This document shows positions 32,996 through 41,645 of a stretch of 64,000 nucleotides of DNA, in pieces (the stretch's first letter is position 1; every line of letters begins with the position of its first letter). Below the pieces are notes generated by a model that made no database searches, had not been told where the DNA came from, and saw only the letters and a program-made list of their open reading frames with translations. The DNA comes from Streptomyces sp. NBC_01463 (lineage in GTDB: Bacteria > Actinomycetota > Actinomycetes > Streptomycetales > Streptomycetaceae). The position numbers and the translations under genes are program-made. Where the stretch lies: NCBI GenBank assembly GCA_036227345.1, contig CP109468.1:5146001-5210000 (forward strand), given 5' to 3'.

Positions 32996-33025
32996 GAGTG
33001 AAGGGGCCATTCACTCGACCGAGTG
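32996..33025. promoter_or_regulatory. Nested inverted repeats upstream of DUF397
   Basis: GAGTGAA (32996-33002) is inverted at TTCACTC (33010-33016), and CACTCG (33012-33017) is inverted at CGAGTG (33020-33025), so the GAGTG half-site occurs three times within 30 bp, about 75 bp before the DUF397 start. A regulator such as the neighbouring XRE protein could bind here. Confidence 0.4.
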
Positions 33026-33050
33026 GTATGTACCATGCAGGTCTTCCGGT

Positions 33051-33086
33051 GTGAGGTGGCGACGGTGTACCGTGCCGTCGCCTCAC
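33051..33086 (-). terminator. Terminator of the XRE gene
   Basis: GTGAGG (33051-33056) pairs with CCTCAC (33081-33086) and GCGACGG with CCGTCGC inside, with a two-base bulge. It lies about 75 bp beyond the XRE stop at 33160. Confidence 0.5.
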
Positions 33087-33159
33087 TCGTAACATCGCTC
33101 TATTTCTCGCAAACGCGACTTTAGGGGCTGGCTGGTTTACGCGCCCGCCCTGCTGGAGT

Positions 33160-34029
33160 TCACCCCGCGTTCAGGCGGGTGTAGTCCTTCGCGATCCCGT
33201 CGATGAAATGCCGGGTCTGCTCCACATTCAGTGCCTGTGCCCGCAGATGCTCGTACATGACGCTGTACCGCTGCACGTCATTCGCCTTCTCCAGATAGAG
33301 GTCGCTGGTGACGCCCTCGATATAGACCACGCTGGAATCCGCGGCATCCGGGAATTCCAGAATGGCGTACTGCCCGTTGATTCCCGGGTGCGCACCCATG
33401 TCGAACGGCAGCACCTGGACCGTCACGTGCGGCAGGTGCGACAGCTCCACGAGACGCTCCAGCTGCTCGATCATCACCTGCTTGCCGCCGACCAGCCGGC
33501 GCAGCGCCGACTCGTCGATGACCGCCCACAGCCGCAACGGGTGCTCAGGGGCGGTGATCCGGTCCTGGCGGCGCGAGCGGACGCTGACGCGCTTGTCGAT
33601 GTCGGCCTGCGGGGCTTCCGGCAGCGCGCCGTTGATCAGCGCCTCGGCGTACTGCCGGGTCTGCAACAGGCCGGGCACCACCTGGGGTTCGTAGACCCGC
33701 AGCGACTCGGCATCGGTCTCCAGACCGATGTAGACGCTGTACGGGATGTCGCCGAAGGCATGCCACCAGCCCTGCTGGCGGGAGTCCTTGGCCATCTGCA
33801 TGAGCGAGTCGACGATGCGGACGTCGTCGACCTCGTACACCCCGCAGAGATCGCGCACGTCGCGCTGGCTGATGGAGCGGCGGCCGTTCTCCAGGCGGCT
33901 GATCTTGGACTGCGAGACCAGCAGCCGCTCCGCGACCTCCTCGGCCGTCATGCCCTTGATCTCGCGCAGTCGGCGCAATTCCTGACCCAACCGGCGTCGC
34001 CTGACGGTGGGATTGACGTTGGACGGCAC
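33160..34029 (-). CDS. XRE family regulator with DUF5753 domain
   Basis: 289 residues from GTG 34029, with GGAGGTG upstream. Helix-turn-helix: 'LGQELRRLREIKGMTAEEVA' and 'LLVSQSKISRLENGRRSISQ'; then the DUF5753 region with 'EPQVVPGLLQTRQYAEALIN', 'VIDESALRRLVGG' and 'QVLPFDMGAHPGINGQYAIL'. It probably pairs with the DUF397 protein downstream. A perfect CTGCT-C-AGCAG palindrome at 34068-34078 lies 39 bp upstream of the start and could be its own operator. Target genes unknown. Confidence 0.9.
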   Translation of the reverse strand: MPSNVNPTVRRRRLGQELRRLREIKGMTAEEVAERLLVSQSKISRLENGRRSISQRDVRDLCGVYEVDDVRIVDSLMQMAKDSRQQGWWHAFGDIPYSVYIGLETDAESLRVYEPQVVPGLLQTRQYAEALINGALPEAPQADIDKRVSVRSRRQDRITAPEHPLRLWAVIDESALRRLVGGKQVMIEQLERLVELSHLPHVTVQVLPFDMGAHPGINGQYAILEFPDAADSSVVYIEGVTSDLYLEKANDVQRYSVMYEHLRAQALNVEQTRHFIDGIAKDYTRLNAG

Positions 34030-34126
34030 GGAAACGGCACCTCCGGCTATGTAGCTGTGCGTATCTACTGCTCAGCAGATTGCCACCCGTGCCCCCGGCC
34101 GCGCTGGAAAACGGCCACACGCAGCG

Positions 34127-34161
34127 GCGCGGGGCAGCCGGTGATACCGGCTGCCCCGCGC
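34127..34161 (-). terminator. Strong terminator after the GPP34 gene
   Basis: A 16-bp perfect stem (34127-34142 with 34146-34161; starts GCGCGGGGCAGCC) and a 3-base loop, 111 bp past the GPP34 stop and about 100 bp before the XRE start. It isolates the two transcription units. Confidence 0.75.
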
Positions 34162-34271
34162 TTGGTGCGGCTCCCGAACCGGGTCTTGGGGACGTCGGTG
34201 CGGCGGTTTTCGGTTGTTGCGGTGGTGCGGTGTGCGGGTGGTGCGGGTGCTGCGTCGACGCCCGTGCGGCC

Positions 34272-34994
34272 CTAGTGGACCGCGGTGTGCGCCATGCTGT
34301 CGCGACGTGACTGCGACTGCGCTTGCGGTTGCAACGGAACACCGGCCGCCTGGTTGCGGCGCGGCTGTGCGACCGCCCCGTTCTGGACATCCATGACGGC
34401 GTGCGCCACGAGACCGCCCATCGGGTCGTGTCTGATCAGGTCCCGGAGCCGGGAGCGCGAGGAGCGCCCCTCGTTCCCGGGGTACAGGTGCTTGCCGAGT
34501 CCGACCGCGTGGGCCAGTGCGGCGAGCGCCGCGGTCCGCGGGTCCGGCGGTACGCCGGTGCGGATCGCACTGTCCAGCCTGGCTCTGATGTCCCGGCTGA
34601 TTGCCGTGTCCGTCGCCTGGTAGCGAGTCGTCGGCAGCACTCCGCACATCTGGCCCGCCACGGCATGCACCATGCCGCACCGCTCCAGATGAGCGAGGTA
34701 AATCTGGCGGAGCCCCAGCCGGGGTCCGCCGATCCAGTGGACGGCCCGGACCGGGCTGCCGCGTCTGCGCAGCAGTTCCAGTGCGGAGTCCAGAGTCGGA
34801 TCTCCTGTCGGCCGTGGCATCACCACGGCGATACGATCCCCATCAGGGGCTATCCGTCCTGCCAGAGCCAGCTCTACTAGCTGTGCTCCGGCGAGGCCGA
34901 GGTCGAGCGACTGCGGCTGCGCTGTGGTACCCGTGGTCGGGTCCAGAGCGAGCAGCAGAAGCTCCTCCGGAATTGTTCTGCGGCTCCTGCCCAT
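34272..34994 (-). CDS. GPP34 (GOLPH3-like) family phosphoprotein
   Basis: 240 residues. The family pattern is seen in 'IPEELLLLALDPTTG', 'LAGAQLVELALAGRIAPDGD', 'LERCGMVHAV' and 'GLVPT'-like 'GVLPTTRYQATD'. In eukaryotes GOLPH3 binds phosphatidylinositol-4-phosphate; the many Streptomyces paralogues have no established role, but membrane phospholipid binding is plausible. The last 30 residues are Gln/Ser/Arg-rich. It is divergent from the D-Ala-D-Ala carboxypeptidase gene, with 194 bp between starts. Confidence 0.85.
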   Translation of the reverse strand: MGRSRRTIPEELLLLALDPTTGTTAQPQSLDLGLAGAQLVELALAGRIAPDGDRIAVVMPRPTGDPTLDSALELLRRRGSPVRAVHWIGGPRLGLRQIYLAHLERCGMVHAVAGQMCGVLPTTRYQATDTAISRDIRARLDSAIRTGVPPDPRTAALAALAHAVGLGKHLYPGNEGRSSRSRLRDLIRHDPMGGLVAHAVMDVQNGAVAQPRRNQAAGVPLQPQAQSQSRRDSMAHTAVH

Positions 34995-35072
34995 CCATGC
35001 CTCCCCGCGTGGATGAATGACAGGGTGACCCCTCTCACATCTGTCTGTCGAGGGTGCCTGGGTGCTTTGTAT

Positions 35073-35097
35073 GGGAACCAGTAGGTATGTCGTTCCC
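35073..35097. promoter_or_regulatory. GGGAAC...GTTCCC inverted repeat
   Basis: GGGAAC (35073-35078) and GTTCCC (35092-35097) flank 13 bases, in the divergent GPP34/carboxypeptidase gap, about 90 bp before the carboxypeptidase start. A dimeric regulator could bind here; no family is suggested by the sequence. Confidence 0.35.
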
Positions 35098-35188
35098 GTC
35101 TAGCAGTTCGGGCAGGGGTTCACACGGGACACTGGTAGACGGTTCGGACAGCGCGGGGATGTCCCCGCGCCGCATGGAGGAGGCATCG

Positions 35189-37708
35189 GTGGCGGGCGAG
35201 TCCCCCGACAAGTCGGAGCAGCAGAAGTCGTCGGGAACGACTCGGAGCGAGGCCGATCCGCGCCTTGCCGTCTTCCGTGAACCGGCCTCTCCGGAGGAGT
35301 CCGGAGGCTCGGCGGACACGGCGACGGCGGTTTTCCGTACGCCGCGGGTCGAGGCGGATCCGGAGACGGGTGCGGAGACCGTGGAGCCGGCGGAGGCCGC
35401 CGAGTCCTCGGAGCCCTCGGATTCCTCGGAGTCGTCGGTGGCGGCCGCGGTCGATTCCGGGTCCGGTGCGGATGCGGATGCCGGTGCGGATGTCGACGCT
35501 GACGGCGACGGCGACGGCGAAGCCGGGCCCGAGGCGGCAGCCGATGCCGATGAGGCCGATGCGGAATCCGTAGCCGAGGCCGAGAGCGCCGAGGGGGGCG
35601 CGGAGAGCCCTGAGGGCCCTGCGGACGCCTCTGCGGCCGGTTCGGGCGCTCCGGAGGCGATCGAGGAGCCCGAGGGCGCTGTGGAGCCCGTGGAGGGCGC
35701 CGGGGCTGCCGAGGCCGCCGAGTCGGAGAAGGCCGCCGAGCCCGAGGAGGGCGATGCGCGGCTGCGTGCGGCCGTCGCCGCGTGGGTGTCCAAGGGCGGG
35801 GACGAGAGCACCGAGGGCGACGCGGAGGAGCCGGCGCCCGGGGCGGAGAGCGAAGCTCCCGATGCCGAAGCTGCTCCCGATGCCGAAACCGAAGCGGATG
35901 GCGACGCTGACGAAGACAGCGCAGCTGGTGCCGAAGCCGAAGCCGAAGCCGAAGCCGATGCAGACAGCGACTCCGGCGCCGACGCCGATGAGGCTGACGC
36001 CGGCGGGACCACCGCGGAAGACGCCCCCCAGGCGCGCGTCCCCCGGACCCGCGAGGAGTCCGGCGACGAGGTCCGGGAGGAGTCCCGCGAGGAGTCCCGC
36101 GAGGAAGCAGAGCCCGCCGGGGACAAGCGCGGAATCGATCAGGCAACGGCCGTCTTCAAGGCGCCCAAGCTGCCCCGGGTCGACCAGCCGACGACCGCGC
36201 TGAAGATCACGAAGCCCCCCGCGGCGCCGGAGTCCCCCGCCGAGCGGACCAGCAAGTTCGTACCGCTGCGTGCGGACGACGTACGTCCGGCCCCTGCACC
36301 CCGCGCGCCGGAGGCACCCGCACCCGGCGCCGGCTTCGGCAGGCAGCCGCAGCAGCAGTCGCCGCAGCCGCCCGACGCATCGCTCAGCGGTGCCGAGCGG
36401 ACCCGGCAGCAGCCGATGCCGCCCAGGCCGCCGCTCGACCTGCTGGCCGAGCTGACGAACACCCCGCCGCCGCCGGAGACCCCGGTCCGCACGGCCGTGC
36501 GCCGGGTCAAGATCTGGACCCCGCTGGTCCTGCTCCTGCTGATCGCGTTTGCAATCGTGCAGATGGTGCGCCCGCTGCCGGACCCGGTGCTCACGATGAC
36601 GGCGGAGTCGTCGTACACCTTCAAGGGCGGCGACCTGAAGCTCTCCTGGCCGGCGCAGGGGCAGTCGGCGGTCACCGTGGACGGTGTCGGCTCGCTCGGT
36701 TCGGCGGGGGCGCAGAAGCCTGCGCCCATCGCCAGTGTCGCCAAGATCATGACGGCGTACGTGGTCCTCAAGGAGCACCCGCTCACCGGCAAGGAGCAGG
36801 GCGACAAGATCACCGTCGACCAGCAGGCGGAGGACGAGTCCAAGCTCGGCGACGAGTCCACCGCGCCGATCTCCAAGGGGCAGGTGTTCACGGAGAAGCA
36901 GCTGCTCCAGCTGCTGATGATCCCGTCCGGGAACAACGCGGCACGCCTCTTCGCCCGCTGGGACTCGTCCGAGACCGAGTTCGTCGCGAAGATGAACGCG
37001 GCGGCCAAGGACCTCGGCATGACCGGCACCACGTACACGGACCCGAGCGGTCTGAAGAAGACGACGGTCTCCACCGCCACCGACCAGCTGAAGCTGGCCA
37101 GGGCCGTGATGCAGAACGAGGTCCTCCGGGAGATCGTCGACACCCCGGAGATCAAGATCGAGGGCATCGACCAGACGATCTACAACAACAACACGATCCT
37201 GCTGCAGCCGGGCGTGAGCGGCATCAAGACGGGGTCCTCCACCCCGGCCGGCGGCAACCTCGTCTGGTCCGCCAACACGGTCGTGGACGGCAAGAAGCTC
37301 TGGATCTACGGCGCGGTCATGGGGCAGCAGGCGGGCACCGGGCAGCCGTACGACAGCCTGGTGATGTCGCTGAACAACAGCCTCGCGCTGATCAAGGACG
37401 CGCAGAAGGCCGTGACGTCCGCCACCGTCGTGAAGAAAGGCGATGTCGTCGGTTACGTCGACGACGGGTTCGGCGGCAAGACGCCGCTCGTCGCGACCGG
37501 TGACCTCAAGGCGAAGGGCTGGCAGGGCCTGAAGGTGGAGCTCTCCGTGAAGGACAACGGCACGGAGATCTCGCGCAGCATGAAGGCGGGCACCAAGGTG
37601 GGTGTGGTGACCGTGGGGACGGGTCCCGGCAGGGTCAGTGCCCCCGTCGCCCTCCAGGAGGATCTGAAGGATCCCGCCTTCGGCCAGAAGCTGACGCGGA
37701 TCAGCTGA
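35189..37708 (+). CDS. Membrane-anchored D-alanyl-D-alanine carboxypeptidase with acidic N-terminal region
   Basis: 839 residues from GTG 35189, preceded by GGAGGAGG; an ATG at 35054 lacks such a site. Residues 1 to about 320 are highly acidic and Ala/Glu/Asp/Ser-rich, then a Pro-rich stretch with 'TAVFKAPKLPRVDQPTTALK'. A membrane helix spans about 444-463. The extracytoplasmic peptidase S11 domain has SVAK (S516-K519), SGN (580-582) and KTG (680-682), all intact. It trims D-Ala from peptidoglycan stem peptides. The long acidic part is cytoplasmic and absent from most DacA proteins; it may bind a basic partner. A strong terminator follows. Confidence 0.92.
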   Translation: MAGESPDKSEQQKSSGTTRSEADPRLAVFREPASPEESGGSADTATAVFRTPRVEADPETGAETVEPAEAAESSEPSDSSESSVAAAVDSGSGADADAGADVDADGDGDGEAGPEAAADADEADAESVAEAESAEGGAESPEGPADASAAGSGAPEAIEEPEGAVEPVEGAGAAEAAESEKAAEPEEGDARLRAAVAAWVSKGGDESTEGDAEEPAPGAESEAPDAEAAPDAETEADGDADEDSAAGAEAEAEAEADADSDSGADADEADAGGTTAEDAPQARVPRTREESGDEVREESREESREEAEPAGDKRGIDQATAVFKAPKLPRVDQPTTALKITKPPAAPESPAERTSKFVPLRADDVRPAPAPRAPEAPAPGAGFGRQPQQQSPQPPDASLSGAERTRQQPMPPRPPLDLLAELTNTPPPPETPVRTAVRRVKIWTPLVLLLLIAFAIVQMVRPLPDPVLTMTAESSYTFKGGDLKLSWPAQGQSAVTVDGVGSLGSAGAQKPAPIASVAKIMTAYVVLKEHPLTGKEQGDKITVDQQAEDESKLGDESTAPISKGQVFTEKQLLQLLMIPSGNNAARLFARWDSSETEFVAKMNAAAKDLGMTGTTYTDPSGLKKTTVSTATDQLKLARAVMQNEVLREIVDTPEIKIEGIDQTIYNNNTILLQPGVSGIKTGSSTPAGGNLVWSANTVVDGKKLWIYGAVMGQQAGTGQPYDSLVMSLNNSLALIKDAQKAVTSATVVKKGDVVGYVDDGFGGKTPLVATGDLKAKGWQGLKVELSVKDNGTEISRSMKAGTKVGVVTVGTGPGRVSAPVALQEDLKDPAFGQKLTRIS

Positions 37709-37718
37709 CACCACGGCG

Positions 37719-37764
37719 GGCTGGATACCGGAACCGGAGCCGTTGCCGGAGCCGGTATCCAGCC
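37719..37764 (+). terminator. Terminator after the carboxypeptidase gene
   Basis: GGCTGGATACCGG (37719-37731) and CCGGTATCCAGCC (37752-37764) are perfectly complementary over 13 bp, 10 bp past the stop. Confidence 0.75.
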
Positions 37765-37961
37765 ACCGCGGTCGTACGACGGGACGGCGGCGCACCGCGG
37801 TGCGAGCCACCTCACGGGCCCTTCCGGGGCGGTGGCGAGAGTCTGCGTGCTAGCGTCCCGGGGGCAACGCGTGGACCCTGGAACGCGTCTTCCCGCCTAT
37901 GAGACCCGAGCAGGAAAGCCGGCGGTTCCAACGCGTCCGGGGAGGGACGGGGAGAGTCGCA

Positions 37962-39848
37962 GTGACCACTGCCGAGCCGACACGGGCGAAGCGCAGCACG
38001 GCTACCACAGGCGCCACGGGGAGCCCGGAAGGTACGGGCGGACCGGGCGCAGCCGGTGCACAGGACGGCACGCGTCCCCTCGCCGACCGTCGCCCGGCGG
38101 GTGGTCCGGCCGGCCGTCTCGCCGGCGGTCTCGACGACCTCAAGGAGCGCTGCCTGCGGCACCCGGTGCTGCTGACGACCGCCGTGGCGGCGGCCGTCCA
38201 CCTCCTCTGGTTCTTCTTCTTCGCCAACAGCGGCGGCGACATCGCGGCCCAGGACGCCTGGGCCGAGTTCGTCGGCCGGCACCCCGGAACCGCGTACAAC
38301 CTGGCCTGGTACGGGGGCATGCACCCCGTCTCGTACAGCGTCGTCTCGCCGTATCTCATGTCCGTGCTCGGCGTCCGTACGACGATGATGGTCGCCGGGA
38401 CGGTGTCGGCGGGGCTGACCTCGCTGATCCTGTACCGGGTGAAGGCGGTCCGTAACCCGCTGGCCTGCTCGATGGCGGGCGTTTTCGCGTATCTGTGCAA
38501 CGCGCTGTCGGGCCGGGTGACGTTCGGGCTCGGCATGATGTTCGCGGTCGGCGCGGTGGCGGCGGTGTTCTGCTGGCCGTACCGCTGGCGGTACAAGCGC
38601 TGGGCGAAGGCGGCTGTCGCCGCACCGCTCGCCGCGCTGGCGACGGCGGGCAGTCCGGTGGCGGGGCTCTTCCTCGGGGTGGTCGCGGCCGCGCTGTTCC
38701 TGAACAAGCGGCGGCCCGGCGCGTACGCCCTGGGGCTGGCGCCGGTGGCCGTGGTGGCGCTGTCCGCGTGGCTGTTCCCGTTCTCCGGCACCCAGCCGAT
38801 GTCGATCGCGACGCTGTCGCTGCCGTTCGTCTTCGCCGCGCTCGTCTTCTTCCTGGTACCGGGCGACTGGAAGACGGTGCGCACGGCCGCCGCCGTCTAC
38901 GGCATCGGGACGCTGCTGACGTATGTGGTGGACTCGCAGATCGGCTCGAACGTCTCGCGCATGGCGATGCTGTTCGCCGGGGTGGCACTGCTGGCCGCGC
39001 TGCCGTTCTCCGTGCCGCGCTCCCGGAAGTGGTACGCGCTGATCGTCGCGTTCGCCGGGCTGAACTTCTGGATCGGGTTCAAGGGCGTCGACGACATCGT
39101 CCGGACCGCGCCCACCGCGTCGTGGGCGCGCGAGCTGGCGCCGCTGGTCGACCAGCTCCAGAAGGTGGGGGCCGACCGGGGCCGGGTCGAGGTGGTTCCG
39201 CCGAGCAGCCACCGGGAGGCCGCGGCGATGCTGCCGTACGTCAACCTGGCCCGCGGCTGGAACCGGCAGGCCGACATGGAGCGCAACCCGCTCTTCTACG
39301 ACGACACCCTGAACCCGGTCAACTACCGGCAGTGGCTCGACCGCTGGGCGGTGCACTACGTGGTGCTGCCGAAGGGCGATCCGGACTCCAGCGGCGCGGT
39401 GCAGGAGGCGGAGCTGGTCGGCAAGGGGCAGCCCTACCTCAAGGCGATCTGGTCCGACAGCAACTGGCGGCTCTTCGCGGTCGACAGCCCGGTGCCGATG
39501 GCCGATCCGCCGGCGACGGTCGACGAGGCGGGCGCCGGGGAGCTGACCATCCACGTGAAGGAGGCGGGCCGGGTGCTGATCCGCATCCCGTACTCGCGCT
39601 GGCTCGCGGTGGTCGACGAGGACGGCAAGAGCCTGGACCGGCCCGAGGAGACCGAGGCGTCCAAGCAGCGCGCGGACAAGGACTCCCCGAAGTCGTTCGT
39701 GAACACCAACGGCTGCCTGATCAAGCTGGACGAGGACGAGCACGGCGACGAGTGGACGGAACTGCTCGCCCCGCGCCCCGGCGTGTACCGGCTGGGCGCG
39801 CCCTACCAGCTGTCGCCCGGCACACCCTGCCCGGACGAACTGCGCTGA
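37962..39848 (+). CDS. Polytopic membrane protein, glycosyltransferase-like
   Basis: 628 residues from GTG 37962 with GGGGAGAG upstream. A disordered 60-residue start is followed by about ten membrane segments (about 75-390) and a long C-terminal extracytoplasmic domain. 'SGGDIAAQDAWAEFVGRHPG' after the first helix resembles the Asp-bearing first loop of GT-C polyprenol-sugar transferases, and the C-terminus has 'YRQWLDRWAVHYVVLP' as in related actinobacterial proteins. Automated annotation often calls homologues MFS transporters; the topology fits GT-C better. Cell-wall glycan work is inference from the neighbouring carboxypeptidase. Confidence 0.65.
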   Translation: MTTAEPTRAKRSTATTGATGSPEGTGGPGAAGAQDGTRPLADRRPAGGPAGRLAGGLDDLKERCLRHPVLLTTAVAAAVHLLWFFFFANSGGDIAAQDAWAEFVGRHPGTAYNLAWYGGMHPVSYSVVSPYLMSVLGVRTTMMVAGTVSAGLTSLILYRVKAVRNPLACSMAGVFAYLCNALSGRVTFGLGMMFAVGAVAAVFCWPYRWRYKRWAKAAVAAPLAALATAGSPVAGLFLGVVAAALFLNKRRPGAYALGLAPVAVVALSAWLFPFSGTQPMSIATLSLPFVFAALVFFLVPGDWKTVRTAAAVYGIGTLLTYVVDSQIGSNVSRMAMLFAGVALLAALPFSVPRSRKWYALIVAFAGLNFWIGFKGVDDIVRTAPTASWARELAPLVDQLQKVGADRGRVEVVPPSSHREAAAMLPYVNLARGWNRQADMERNPLFYDDTLNPVNYRQWLDRWAVHYVVLPKGDPDSSGAVQEAELVGKGQPYLKAIWSDSNWRLFAVDSPVPMADPPATVDEAGAGELTIHVKEAGRVLIRIPYSRWLAVVDEDGKSLDRPEETEASKQRADKDSPKSFVNTNGCLIKLDEDEHGDEWTELLAPRPGVYRLGAPYQLSPGTPCPDELR

Positions 39849-39855
39849 GCCCCCT

Positions 39856-39889
39856 GGCCGGTTCCCGTGCTGCGGTACGGGGACCGGCC
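39856..39889 (+). terminator. Terminator after the GT-like membrane protein
   Basis: GGCCGGTTCCCG (39856-39867) pairs with CGGGGACCGGCC (39878-39889), 12 bp with one G-U, eight bases past the stop. Confidence 0.7.
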
Positions 39890-39947
39890 GGACCAATTCC
39901 GTACGATCGCTCCCTGCGGGGACGAGGCACTGGCATGGTGTGCTGCC

Positions 39948-40844
39948 ATGAGGTGCCAACAGTGCGGCGGCGAACGACGCGGTGCGCTCCCCGGTATGAG
40001 CTGTCCCGACTGCGCATCCGTGACGCGAGCGGGCAGCGGCGACGGTGCGTGGATCGCCCGGGAGACGCTCGCGGGCCGGATCTCCACGCTGCCGGGAAGC
40101 CGTAAGGCCTGGCTGGCGGCGGGGGTCGTGGTGCTGACCGGTTCCCTGGTGACGGCCGTGGCGTTCATCGCGTCGGCGGGCGGCGAGACCCGGACCGGGG
40201 CCGTCGGGCGTGCGGGCACGGGCGGCGGGGGCGCCGGTGACCGGGTGGGCGGCGCTCCCACCCGGATCAGCCCCTCGGCCGCGGCCCCGGCCTCCACCGG
40301 CCCGGCGTCCTCACCGCCCCCGACCCCGGCCCCCTACCGCTACACGGCGTGGGCGGGCCCCGGCTGCTCGACGGGTGAGTACCGCGAGTACGGGCGCTTC
40401 GAGAACGGTGACGCGGGCTGGTACACGGTCGGTTCGGGCGGCTTCCGCGACGGCTCGTGCGACGGCCGCTTCAGTGCCGTACCGATGTCGGGCAGTCCGG
40501 ACGAGGACCGGGGCAGCACCGCCACCTGGTCCTGGCACCTGGGTTCGGGGTACCGGGAGTGCGCGCTGACGGTCTTCGTCCCGCGCTCGGACCGCGACCG
40601 GGACGTGGCGGGGAACCCCACCGTCTACCGGGTGCTCTCCGACCCGGGGGACGCGGACTCGGCGTACACGGGCTTCGCCGTACGCCAGACCGTGCACCGG
40701 GGCAGCGCGGTCGATGTGAACAGCTACCCGGTCAAGGGCGACACCTTCGCGGTGCAGCTGATCGACCGGGGCCGGGACTGGGGCAGCACGGAACTGCTGG
40801 GCGCACACCACGCGGCGGCGCAGCTCAAGGTCTCCTGCCGCTGA
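39948..40844 (+). CDS. Zinc-ribbon, single-span membrane protein with extracytoplasmic domain
   Basis: 298 residues from ATG 39948. The N-terminus is a zinc ribbon 'MRCQQCGGERRGALPGMSC' plus 'PDCAS' (CxxC...CxxC), followed by a membrane helix (about 57-77), a Gly/Ala/Ser/Pro linker and an outside domain of about 170 residues with paired Cys ('GPGCSTG', 'RDGSCDGRFSAVPM', 'YRECALTVFVP', 'KVSC'). Such proteins are widespread in Streptomyces with unknown role; the outer part looks like a beta-sandwich. Monocistronic, upstream of a GHKL ATPase. Confidence 0.7.
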   Translation: MRCQQCGGERRGALPGMSCPDCASVTRAGSGDGAWIARETLAGRISTLPGSRKAWLAAGVVVLTGSLVTAVAFIASAGGETRTGAVGRAGTGGGGAGDRVGGAPTRISPSAAAPASTGPASSPPPTPAPYRYTAWAGPGCSTGEYREYGRFENGDAGWYTVGSGGFRDGSCDGRFSAVPMSGSPDEDRGSTATWSWHLGSGYRECALTVFVPRSDRDRDVAGNPTVYRVLSDPGDADSAYTGFAVRQTVHRGSAVDVNSYPVKGDTFAVQLIDRGRDWGSTELLGAHHAAAQLKVSCR

Positions 40845-40928
40845 GCCGGCCACCGGCCCTCAGCCATCGCCCATAAGCCATCGGCTGCCGGTGGGGTGGC
40901 CGGGCCGGCCGGGGTGGATACTTCCCCG

Positions 40929-41564
40929 ATGGACACCGACACCTCGCGGGCAGCCTGGCGCAACACGACACACGACTGGGCCGCCGCCGTGGACCCCGGT
41001 CATCTGGAGGGCATCCGGCGGGACCCCGCCGCGTTCGCCCCCGGGGGCGCCGGGCACCTGGTCCTGGAGGTCGTCGCGTACGCCGCCGACGAGGCGGAGT
41101 GCACCGACGGCGGGCACGCCGTCATCACGCTGCACCCCGACGGATCGGTATCGGTCGCGGACGACGGGCGGGGCACGGACACCCGCCGCGACGAGCAGGG
41201 CCGGGCGGTGAAGAAGCCCGTCATGGCAACGAAGGACCTGCGGTTCTTCGACCTCCCCGGCGCGCAGACGCTTCCGGACGGCCATCCCCGGCGGGGCATG
41301 TCCGTCGTCGCGGCGCTCAGCGACCACCTCGTCCACACCAACCGCCGTCGCAACGGCTCCTGGACCCAGCGCTACGAGCAAGGGGTTCCGGTGACCGGCC
41401 TGGACCCGGTCGACGACGACGGCACGACGGGGACGCTGGTCAGCTTCCGCCCGGGGGAGTCCCTGCGTGCGGGCCAGGGCCTGGACCCGGACGAACTGCT
41501 GCGGCGGGCTGGGGCGGCCTGGCCGCACCTGACGGTCAGGATCGACGACCTGCGCGAGGGCTGA
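40929..41564 (+). CDS. Stand-alone GyrB-like GHKL ATP-binding protein
   Basis: 211 residues from ATG 40929. It resembles only the ATPase part of GyrB/ParE: 'DPGHLEGIRRDPAAFAPG', then 'HLVLEVVAYAADEAECTDGG' (N box; GyrB has HL..EVVDNS.DEA), 'DGSVSVADDGRGTDTR' (G1, DxGxG) and a short region with 'RRGMSVVAALSDHLV' in place of 'G.GASVVNALS'. The Asn of the N box, which binds Mg-ATP, reads Ala or Asp here, so hydrolysis may be lost. No transducer, toprim or DNA-binding domain follows. Function unknown. Confidence 0.7.
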   Translation: MDTDTSRAAWRNTTHDWAAAVDPGHLEGIRRDPAAFAPGGAGHLVLEVVAYAADEAECTDGGHAVITLHPDGSVSVADDGRGTDTRRDEQGRAVKKPVMATKDLRFFDLPGAQTLPDGHPRRGMSVVAALSDHLVHTNRRRNGSWTQRYEQGVPVTGLDPVDDDGTTGTLVSFRPGESLRAGQGLDPDELLRRAGAAWPHLTVRIDDLREG

Positions 41565-41645
41565 AGCCCGGCGCCCCGGAACCACCTCCCACCACCGCTT
41601 GCGTCCGTACCCCGGACCGGCATGAGAGACAAGGCAGGTCGCACC

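Noticed and set aside
35120..37810. An 896-codon minus-strand frame opposite the carboxypeptidase gene
   Set aside because: It has the Arg/Gly/His/Val-rich composition of an antisense shadow, no domain, and the plus strand has complete catalytic motifs.
37812..39959. A 715-codon minus-strand frame opposite the GT-like membrane protein
   Set aside because: Arg/His/Gln-rich shadow without membrane segments or motifs; the plus frame has clear topology and a ribosome binding site.
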